Below are positions 1 to 4,192 of a stretch of 6,503 nt of DNA, one piece after another. The stretch's first letter is position 1, and each line of letters opens with the position of its first letter. The DNA is from Verrucomicrobiota bacterium (lineage in GTDB: Bacteria; Verrucomicrobiota; Verrucomicrobiia; Chthoniobacterales; UBA10450): positions 1-6,503 of the forward strand of contig QHOM01000181.1 of assembly GCA_003218785.1 (NCBI GenBank), written 5' to 3'. Below the pieces are notes generated by a model. It was not told where the DNA came from. It was given only the letters and a program-made list of their open reading frames with translations, and ran no database searches. The position numbers were made by a program, and so were the translations under genes.

Positions 1-287
1 CCTCTTCACGGATCTCGTTCGATCCGCGCAGCGGCAATAGACAGCGACATCACATCGCCGAGGGAATATTGCAGAGCGCTCTCAAGAAAGCGGTCCACGC
101 ATCTGGAATAGTAAAACGGGCCAACTGTCACAGTCTGCGTCACTCCTTTGCTACTCACTTGCTGCAACGTGGTTACGACATCCGCACGGTCCAGGAGTTA
201 CTCGGGCACAAAGATGTGAGCACGACGATGATTTATACGCATGTCCTCAACAAACCGGGCATCGGCGTGAAGAGTCCGCTGGACTGA
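1..287 (+). CDS. intI: Integron-type tyrosine recombinase, C-terminal part (5' end outside the window)
   Basis: The reading frame is open from base 3 at the window edge to a TGA at 285-287, giving 94 visible residues, so the gene begins upstream of the window. An in-frame ATG at 69 lies inside the catalytic domain and is not the start. The segment carries tyrosine-recombinase boxes: HSLRH (His43 and Arg46 of the visible part), LLGH (His69) and MIYTH (nucleophile Tyr78). The Arg-to-His gap of 23 and His-to-Tyr gap of 9 equal those I recall for IntI1 (R280, H303, Y312). The upstream stretch DPRSGNRQRHH and the ending GVKSPLD also resemble integron integrases rather than XerC/XerD. Such enzymes recombine attI with folded single-stranded attC sites. 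The catalytic end looks intact. No attC or attI is visible here; the usual attI side, 5' of intI, is out of view. The gene is convergent with the ribosomal operon. Confidence 0.85.
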   Translation, partial: SSRISFDPRSGNRQRHHIAEGILQSALKKAVHASGIVKRANCHSLRHSFATHLLQRGYDIRTVQELLGHKDVSTTMIYTHVLNKPGIGVKSPLD

Positions 288-290
288 GGA

Positions 291-330
291 GTCAGGAAAA
301 GAGGAAAAGATCGCGCGGCCGGGTAGCGCG
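291..330 (-). terminator. Possible weak intrinsic terminator after rpsD
   Basis: On the minus strand, about 40 nt past the rpsD stop, a 5-bp GC-only stem (330-326 with 316-312) encloses a 9-nt loop. It is followed by a pyrimidine-rich tract reading ATCTTTTCCTCTTTTCC. Position at the end of the operon, facing a convergent gene, fits a terminator. The stem is short and the U-tract is interrupted by C, so it may be inefficient or Rho-assisted. This is inference from pattern only. Confidence 0.3.
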
Positions 331-367
331 CTCGCGAGCATCCGAGTCGCCTGCGCAACTCTGCGTC

Positions 368-979
368 TTACCGCGAATACAACTCGACGATTAGTTGTTC
401 GTTTACGATCGGCTGCATCTCTTCGCGTGACGGGATGTGCGCGACTTTGCCGCTGAGCGCGTCACGATCGGCGGTCAGCCAATCCGGCACGGGAGCGATC
501 TGAGTGAGATCGAGATTACGGAGGACGAGCTGGCGCGATTTCGGTTTGTCTTTGATAGTAATTTCGTCGCCAGCTTTCACATTGTAGGAAGCGATGTTGA
601 CAGAGCGGCCGTTGACGAGCACATGGCCATGCGACACCAGCTGCCGGGCAGCACTCCGCGTATTCGCGAGACCAAGGCGGTAGACGACATTATCGAGTCG
701 TGTTTCGAGAAGTTGGAGAAGTGTTTCGCCCGTGACACCGCGCTTGCGCAGCGCATTCTGAAAGATGCGCCGAAATTGCCGCTCGAGAAGCCCATATTGA
801 TAACGCAGCTTCTGTTTTTCCCCGAGCGCAATTGCATACTCCGATTGTTTGCGCCGGGAGCCTCTCGGACCATGCATGCCGGGAGGATAATTTTTTCGCT
901 CCAATGACTTCGAGGAACCGAAGATCGGCACGCCATAGCGTCGGCTGACTTTTGTTTTTGGTCCCGTGTATCTGCCCAT
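368..979 (-). CDS. rpsD: 30S ribosomal protein S4
   Basis: The product has 203 residues, the normal length for bacterial S4. S4 is a primary 16S rRNA-binding protein that nucleates 30S body assembly, and in many bacteria it represses its own operon. The N-terminal domain begins MGRYTGPKTKVSRRYG and continues with PIFG, LERK and YPPGMHG. The S4 RNA-binding domain lies at about residues 93-155 and contains TRLDNVVYRLG and RQLVSHGHVLVNG. There are no cysteines in the N-terminal region, so this is the zinc-free (C-minus) form. The ATG start gives the canonical MGRYTGP beginning and lies 23 nt after the rpsK stop. No Shine-Dalgarno sequence precedes it; the upstream bases are octamer repeats (see 986-1006). 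It is the last gene of the run. The usual next genes, rpoA and rplQ, are not present. Confidence 0.97.
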   Translation of the reverse strand: MGRYTGPKTKVSRRYGVPIFGSSKSLERKNYPPGMHGPRGSRRKQSEYAIALGEKQKLRYQYGLLERQFRRIFQNALRKRGVTGETLLQLLETRLDNVVYRLGLANTRSAARQLVSHGHVLVNGRSVNIASYNVKAGDEITIKDKPKSRQLVLRNLDLTQIAPVPDWLTADRDALSGKVAHIPSREEMQPIVNEQLIVELYSR

Positions 980-985
980 GTTGGC

Positions 986-1006
986 GTTAAATCGTTAAAT
1001 CGTTAG
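986..1006. repeat. Tandem GTTAAATC octamers in the rpsK-rpsD gap
   Basis: The plus strand reads GTTAAATC twice in exact tandem (986-993 and 994-1001), followed by a partial unit GTTAG. On the coding strand this is GATTTAAC repeated, filling the gap between the rpsK stop and the rpsD start. The final unit supplies the rpsK stop codon TAA. The same GTTA-led octamer pattern occurs in the rpmJ-rpsM gap (2091-2126). Confidence 0.75.
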
Positions 1007-1674
1007 ACGCGGCGCTGTTTTGGCGGGCGACAGCCGTTATGTGGCATGGGAGTAACATCGCGAATAACCGTGAGATCGAGCCCGACTGCCTGCAAGGCTC
1101 GTACCGCCGATTCGCGTCCTGCCCCGGGCCCTTTTACCAAAACTTCCACTTCTTTCAGCCCGTGGCCCATCGCTTGTCGCGAAGCATCTTGCGCGACCAT
1201 CTGCGCTGCGTAGGCGGTGCTTTTGCGCGAGCCTTTAAAGCCGACTTTGCCGGCGCTCGACCAACCAATCACATTGCCTTTCATGTCGGTGATCGTCACG
1301 ATTGTGTTGTTAAACGTCGAAAGAACATGGGCAATGCCCGAATGAATATTCTTGCTGCCTTTAGCTTTGACGACCTTTGGCTTGTCAATCTCGTCCGCCG
1401 ACAGTGAAAGGCTTTCCCGTGCCGCTTGTTGAACCGGCGCTGGCTCTTCTTTTTTTCTCTTGGCAGGCTTCGTGGCGGGCTTAACTACCGGTTCGGTCTC
1501 TGGAGCTGCCAATTTAGAACCTGCGCTTGTCGAAACGTCGCCATGTGCGCCCTCTTCACCGGTTGTTCCCACAGTCTCGCGTTCCGGTGAATCGGTCCGA
1601 GCCGCCATCGATTTCGGCTTCTTCGTTTCCGATTCTTCCAGATTTGCGTTGGTCGGGTCCTTTGATTCAGCCAT
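1003..1674 (-). CDS. rpsK: 30S ribosomal protein S11 with long N-terminal extension
   Basis: S11 sits on the 30S platform and helps shape the mRNA exit region. The product has 223 residues, while the family is usually near 130. The conserved core spans about residues 101-223, with SGIAHVLSTFNNTIVTITD, GWSSAGKVGFKGSRKSTAYA, GPGAGRESA, and the C-terminal PHNGCRPPKQRRV. Residues 1-100 form a low-complexity region rich in Glu, Lys, Ala, Pro and Thr, probably disordered. No Met lies between Met23 and the core, and the Val codons just before the core (GTC) are not usable starts, so at least most of the extension must be translated. ATG at 1674 is chosen as the first in-frame start, 13 nt after the rpsM stop. 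There is no clear Shine-Dalgarno motif, only an AT-rich spacer. The S11 assignment is certain; the exact start is less so (Met1 or Met23). Confidence 0.95.
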   Translation of the reverse strand: MAESKDPTNANLEESETKKPKSMAARTDSPERETVGTTGEEGAHGDVSTSAGSKLAAPETEPVVKPATKPAKRKKEEPAPVQQAARESLSLSADEIDKPKVVKAKGSKNIHSGIAHVLSTFNNTIVTITDMKGNVIGWSSAGKVGFKGSRKSTAYAAQMVAQDASRQAMGHGLKEVEVLVKGPGAGRESAVRALQAVGLDLTVIRDVTPMPHNGCRPPKQRRV

Positions 1675-1687
1675 TTTTAGTTAGTCA

Positions 1688-2083
1688 TTAAACTTTGCCC
1701 GCTTTGGCTTCCGGGTTTCGGATCACGCCGACAGTTTTGCGCGGGCCTTTGCGTGTCCGGGCATTTGTCGATGTACGCTGCCCGCGCACTGGCAAGCCTT
1801 TCCGGTGGCGGATGCCGCGATAACAATTGATCGCCTGCAAGCGTTTCAAATTGGTTTGCACGTCGCGGCGCAAATCGCCTTCAATCTTGATCTTATTGTT
1901 TGTGATTGCGTGAATGATTTCGTTCAGCTGTTGCGGGCTAAGATTCTTCGCGCGCAAATTAGGATCGATGTTCGTTTGCTCGAGAATGCGCTTGGCCGTA
2001 CTCAAGCCGATCCCGTAGATATAGGTTAGGGACGCCTCAATACGTTTGTCCGCTGGAATTTCAACTCCAAGTAGTCTTGGCAT
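1688..2083 (-). CDS. rpsM: 30S ribosomal protein S13
   Basis: S13 lies in the 30S head, contacts the P-site tRNA through its basic tail, and forms an intersubunit bridge with the 50S. The product has 131 residues, slightly longer than usual (about 115-125). It begins MPRLLGVEIPADKRIEASLTYI, less the last residues of the family block, followed by YGIG and the helix-two-turn-helix region. The conserved C-terminal block reads YRGIRHRKGLPVRGQRTS and NARTRKGPRKT. A short added tail (GVIRNPEAKAGKV) follows the basic stretch. It starts with ATG at 2083, 57 nt after the rpmJ stop. No Shine-Dalgarno sequence is visible; the gap is filled with tandem octamers. The next gene is rpsK after 13 nt, as in a standard alpha operon. 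Confidence 0.96.
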   Translation of the reverse strand: MPRLLGVEIPADKRIEASLTYIYGIGLSTAKRILEQTNIDPNLRAKNLSPQQLNEIIHAITNNKIKIEGDLRRDVQTNLKRLQAINCYRGIRHRKGLPVRGQRTSTNARTRKGPRKTVGVIRNPEAKAGKV

Positions 2084-2090
2084 GATGTTC

Positions 2091-2126
2091 GTTAAAAAGT
2101 TACAACGTTACAAAGTTAAATGTTAA
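2091..2126. repeat. Degenerate tandem GTTA octamers in the rpmJ-rpsM gap
   Basis: The plus strand reads as successive units GTTAAAAA (2091-2098), GTTACAAC (2099-2106), GTTACAAA (2107-2114), GTTAAAT (2115-2121, one base short) and a partial GTTAA (2122-2126). On the coding strand these are TTTTTAAC/GTTGTAAC-type units ending 7 nt before the rpsM ATG. The period and the invariant GTTA match the repeat between rpsK and rpsD. Function is unknown. It could be a shared low-complexity spacer, an SD-independent translation-initiation leader, or a binding site. Confidence 0.65.
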
Positions 2127-2140
2127 CCCGTAAATGGATT

Positions 2141-2254
2141 TCATCCCTGGCGCTGTCTATGGCGCGGGTTTTTGCAGATCACGCGCAGCACGTTCTTGCG
2201 CTTCACGATCTTGCAACTCGCACAAAGTCTTTTTACTGATGGTCGTACTTTCAT
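2141..2254 (-). CDS. rpmJ: 50S ribosomal protein L36
   Basis: This small 37-residue gene runs from the ATG at 2254-2252 to the TGA at 2143-2141. It starts MKVRPSVKRLCASCKIVKRK and ends with a basic tail ...RHRQRQG. The zinc-binding pattern is Cys11-x2-Cys14-x12-Cys27-x4-His32, exactly the L36 zinc ribbon. L36 binds 23S rRNA late in 50S assembly. The gene sits between infA and rpsM, its standard place, with 39 nt to infA and 57 nt to rpsM. The presence of all four zinc ligands marks it as the C-plus form. There is no strong Shine-Dalgarno motif; a GC-rich hairpin lies 16 nt upstream. Confidence 0.97.
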   Translation of the reverse strand: MKVRPSVKRLCASCKIVKRKNVLRVICKNPRHRQRQG

Positions 2255-2270
2255 AATCCGCGAAATAGGA

Positions 2271-2292
2271 AACGCGGAGGGGCCTCCGCGTT
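2271..2292 (-). other. GC-rich intercistronic hairpin between infA and rpmJ
   Basis: A 10-bp perfect inverted repeat, AACGCGGAGG and its complement, is separated by only two bases (realistically a 9-bp stem with a 4-nt loop). It starts 1 nt after the infA stop on the transcribed strand. The following bases, TTTCCTATTT, are not a clean U-tract, so full termination is unlikely in the middle of an essential operon. It could be an mRNA processing or stability element, or a partial attenuator. The structure is directly visible; the role is inference. Confidence 0.55.
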
Positions 2293-2293
2293 G

Positions 2294-2512
2294 TCATTTT
2301 TGGCGATACGTAATTCGCCCTTTCGACAAATCGTAGGGTGAAATCTCTAGCATAACTTTGTCGCCTGGCAAGATCCGAATAAAGTGCAACCGCATTTTCC
2401 CGGAAATATGCGCGAGAACACGGTGGCCATTGGCCAGCTCAACGCGAAACATTGTATTGGGCAGCAACTCGACGACCGTGCCTTCTACTTCAATTGCGTC
2501 TTTGCGCGCCAT
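2294..2512 (-). CDS. infA: Translation initiation factor IF-1
   Basis: The product has 72 residues, the normal size of IF-1. It is a single S1-like OB-fold protein that occupies the 30S A site during initiation and works with IF-2 and IF-3. The sequence is close to the family consensus throughout: DAIEVEGTVVE, MFRVELANGH, VLAHISGKMR, HFIRILPGDKV and SPYDLSKGRITYR. The start ATG at 2512 gives the usual MARKDAIEV beginning and overlaps the last 28 nt of map, implying translational coupling with it. rpmJ follows after 39 nt. Nothing in it appears damaged or unusual. Confidence 0.98.
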   Translation of the reverse strand: MARKDAIEVEGTVVELLPNTMFRVELANGHRVLAHISGKMRLHFIRILPGDKVMLEISPYDLSKGRITYRQK

Positions 2513-3261
2513 GTCAGGATTTCGGGGTCACCCTTCGTGACCAGGACAGTGTGCTCGAAATGGGCCGATGGCATTCCATCCGCCGTGCGCACAGTCCACC
2601 CGTCCTCGAGCAATCTCACATCGGATACTCCTATATTAATCATCGGTTCAATTGCCAGCGTCATCCCAGCTTTCAACTTTGGGCCGCTGCCGCGTTTGCC
2701 GTAATTGGGAATCTGTGGCTCCTCGTGCATTTTTCGCCCCACCCCGTGGCCAACAAATTCGCGTACGACTGAAAAGCCAAAGCGCCGTGCTTCGTCTTCA
2801 ATTTCCGCGCAGATGTCGCCGACACGCCGGCCTTCATAAGCGACACCGATTGCGCGGGCCAGCGCATTTTCCGTCACCCGCAGCAACTGGTCCGTCCGTT
2901 CATCAACGATTCCAACCGGCACTGTCGTCGCGTTATCGCCTACCCAACCATCCCGAATCACGCCGATATCGAGCTTCACGATGTCGCCATATTGGATGCG
3001 CCGCTGGCTGCCGATGCCGTGCACCACTTCATCGTTAAGCGAGATACAAATGTTGCCGGGAAAAACACGGTGCCCGAGGCGATAACCGAGAAACGCGCTT
3101 TTCACGTGCGCTTCGCTCATGAAGTCCGCAGCCGCTTCATCGACTTCCTTGGTCGTAATTCCGGGGCGAACCAGCTCCCTGATCCGGTCGAGAATATCGC
3201 TCGCGGACCGGCATGATTGCCGCATTTTCTCAATTTCTTTCGGGCTCTTGATCGGGATCAT
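2485..3261 (-). CDS. map: Type I methionine aminopeptidase
   Basis: This cytosolic metalloenzyme removes the initiator Met from nascent proteins when the second residue is small. The product has 258 residues, typical for a type Ia enzyme without extra N-terminal domains. All five metal ligands can be placed: Asp98 (KLDIG), Asp109 (GWVGDNATT), His172 (FVGHGVG), Glu205 (LAIEPM) and Glu236 (AHFEHT). The substrate-side histidines His81 (VVHGIG) and His179 (KMHEEPQIPNYG) are also present. The start ATG overlaps the adk stop as ATGA (4 nt), and the 3' end overlaps infA by 28 nt. Both overlaps suggest coupled translation. The adk-map-infA order is standard for this operon in many bacteria. Confidence 0.98.
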   Translation of the reverse strand: MIPIKSPKEIEKMRQSCRSASDILDRIRELVRPGITTKEVDEAAADFMSEAHVKSAFLGYRLGHRVFPGNICISLNDEVVHGIGSQRRIQYGDIVKLDIGVIRDGWVGDNATTVPVGIVDERTDQLLRVTENALARAIGVAYEGRRVGDICAEIEDEARRFGFSVVREFVGHGVGRKMHEEPQIPNYGKRGSGPKLKAGMTLAIEPMINIGVSDVRLLEDGWTVRTADGMPSAHFEHTVLVTKGDPEILTWRAKTQLK

Positions 3262-3917
3262 GCCGAGGCTTCGCCTTCGATCAGGCGCGAGATATCGCTG
3301 AAGACCGTCTCCCGATCGCGGTTGCCGTCAATTCGATGCAAGATCGACATCTTGCCGTAAAAGGAAGCGAGCGGCTGGGTCTTCGTTTCGAATTCAGAAA
3401 GTCGCTTTTGCAACACGGCCATGTCATCATCATTCCGTCGCACAAGCGATCCATCGCAATAAGGACAAACTGGTCGCTCCGCGAATTTCGCGCTTTTCAC
3501 GCTGGTGGTGAACCCGCAGGCGCCGCATTGGAGACGGCCCGCGATACGGTCGCGCACAGTCTGTTCCGACACTTCGAGCCAAATCACGAAATCGAGAGCC
3601 GTGCGCAGCCGCGCCAAGATCGACATCAAACTTTCTGCCTGTGGGAGGGTTCGGGGAAAACCGTCAAAGACGAATCCATGGCCGCCGTGCAAGCGCAGCC
3701 AGTCTTCGATCAGTTCAATAATGATTTTATCCGAAACGAGGTCGCCGCGCTGCAACACTTCCGCCGTCTCTTGCCCCAGAGGTGTGCCGAGATCTTTTTC
3801 GCGGCGCAAGATCGCGCCCGGCGAAGTGACGGGAATACCAAATTGGCGCGTAATCATTTCCGCTTGGGTTCCTTTGCCGGAACCGGGCGCGCCGAGAAGA
3901 ACGAGTCGTCTTTTCAC
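3258..3917 (-). CDS. adk: Adenylate kinase, zinc-LID type
   Basis: Adk catalyses ATP + AMP <-> 2 ADP in the cytosol. The product has 219 residues, normal for the long-LID form. The P-loop GAPGSGKGT lies at 9-17, the DGFPRT motif at 85-90, and the LID at about 124-162. The LID has a four-cysteine zinc site, Cys131-x2-Cys134 and Cys151-x2-Cys154, followed by RRNDDD. The AMP-site loop reads SPGAILR at 32-38, whereas the usual form is STGDMLR; the arginine is kept but Thr and Asp are replaced by Pro and Ala. The start is GTG (3917-3915), chosen because it directly precedes KRRLVLLGAPGSGKGT and no ATG is nearby. It lies 3 nt past the end of the 272-bp element, which thus forms its whole upstream region. 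Only a weak AGG precedes the start. The stop overlaps the map start as ATGA. Confidence 0.96.
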   Translation of the reverse strand: MKRRLVLLGAPGSGKGTQAEMITRQFGIPVTSPGAILRREKDLGTPLGQETAEVLQRGDLVSDKIIIELIEDWLRLHGGHGFVFDGFPRTLPQAESLMSILARLRTALDFVIWLEVSEQTVRDRIAGRLQCGACGFTTSVKSAKFAERPVCPYCDGSLVRRNDDDMAVLQKRLSEFETKTQPLASFYGKMSILHRIDGNRDRETVFSDISRLIEGEASA

Positions 3918-3920
3918 TTA
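3918..3920. repeat. Left copy of a 3-bp direct repeat (TTA) flanking the element
   Basis: TTA directly precedes the left terminal inverted repeat, and an identical TTA follows the right one at 4193-4195. It is a direct, not inverted, copy, as expected for a target-site duplication. Three bases can match by chance, so the support comes mainly from the clean reconstruction of the gene junction. Confidence 0.6.
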
Positions 3921-3942
3921 GGAGCCTGTTGAAAAATTCAGC
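3921..3942 (+). repeat. Left terminal inverted repeat of the element
   Basis: This 22-bp sequence begins GGAGCCTGTTGAAAAA and is the exact reverse complement of 4171-4192. It ends 3 bp from the adk GTG codon, so the last 22 bases upstream of adk's TAA-GTG on the coding strand are this repeat. The pairing could be extended by one A/T pair (3920/4193), but then no target duplication would remain. Confidence 0.9.
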
Positions 3943-4170
3943 GATGCCACGCGAGTGTGGTTTGGGCTGGATGGCAAGGCGCGAACGACGAGCATGTCCG
4001 CAGTGACCTGTGAGGAGCAAGCAAAGCCGCCAGACAGCCCAAGCGTGCTCGCCCTCTGGGGTTGTGCCGCTTTTTCGCCTCTCCGGCGTTGCTCGTCGGT
4101 TACAGACCTCTGCGGGTATGCTCCCTCCTCGCGCCTTGTAGAGACGAAAAATCGGCAGCAACGCGGCATG

Positions 4171-4192
4171 GCTGAATTTTTCAACAGGCTCC
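4171..4192 (-). repeat. Right terminal inverted repeat of the element
   Basis: This is the exact reverse complement of 3921-3942. It abuts the secY stop codon (TAA, 4195-4193 on the minus strand) with no spacer. Confidence 0.9.

Larger units (their letters stand above)
3921..4192. mobile_element. 272-bp MITE-like palindromic element between secY and adk
   Basis: The ends are 22-bp perfect inverted repeats (3921-3942 and 4171-4192) starting GGAGCCTGTTGAAAAA. Beyond them the two arms still align without gaps for another 87 positions (51 identical by hand count), including the shared blocks CAAGGCGCG, GAGCAT and CCGCAG. Each arm is thus about 109 nt, around a 54-nt centre. There is no convincing gene inside. 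A direct TTA flanks each end. Size, perfect ends, lack of coding capacity and the flanking duplication fit a non-autonomous miniature transposable element. TTA agrees with the TNA targets known for some IS5-group (IS1031-type) transposases, which is a suggestion only. A single-stranded transcript could form a long foldback. It separates two genes that would otherwise abut. Confidence 0.78.

Noticed and set aside
330..339. Perfect 10-bp palindrome GCTCGCGAGC in the convergent spacer
   Set aside because: It is a single short palindrome in GC-rich sequence. It overlaps the terminator-like stem by one base and has no loop, so it could be chance.
288..367. Possible attC or attI site next to the integrase
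   Set aside because: No GTTRRRY-type core or paired R/L boxes were found. The 3' side of intI is also not the usual location.
437..907. A 156-codon plus-strand open frame opposite rpsD
   Set aside because: It is fully antisense to the clear S4 gene and has no family signature or start signal.
986..1006. Tandem octamers considered as a CRISPR-like array
   Set aside because: Units are only 8 bp with no spacers, so they are incompatible with CRISPR.
2271..2292. GGAGG inside the hairpin as a sequestered ribosome-binding site for rpmJ
   Set aside because: It lies about 28 nt from the rpmJ ATG, too far to act as a Shine-Dalgarno motif.
3336..3932. Plus-strand open frames opposite adk
   Set aside because: They are shadows of adk. 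They run into the element without any domain signature.
3921..3960. TTGAAA in the element ends as a possible -35 promoter box
   Set aside because: No acceptable -10 box at 16-18 bp spacing was found on either strand.
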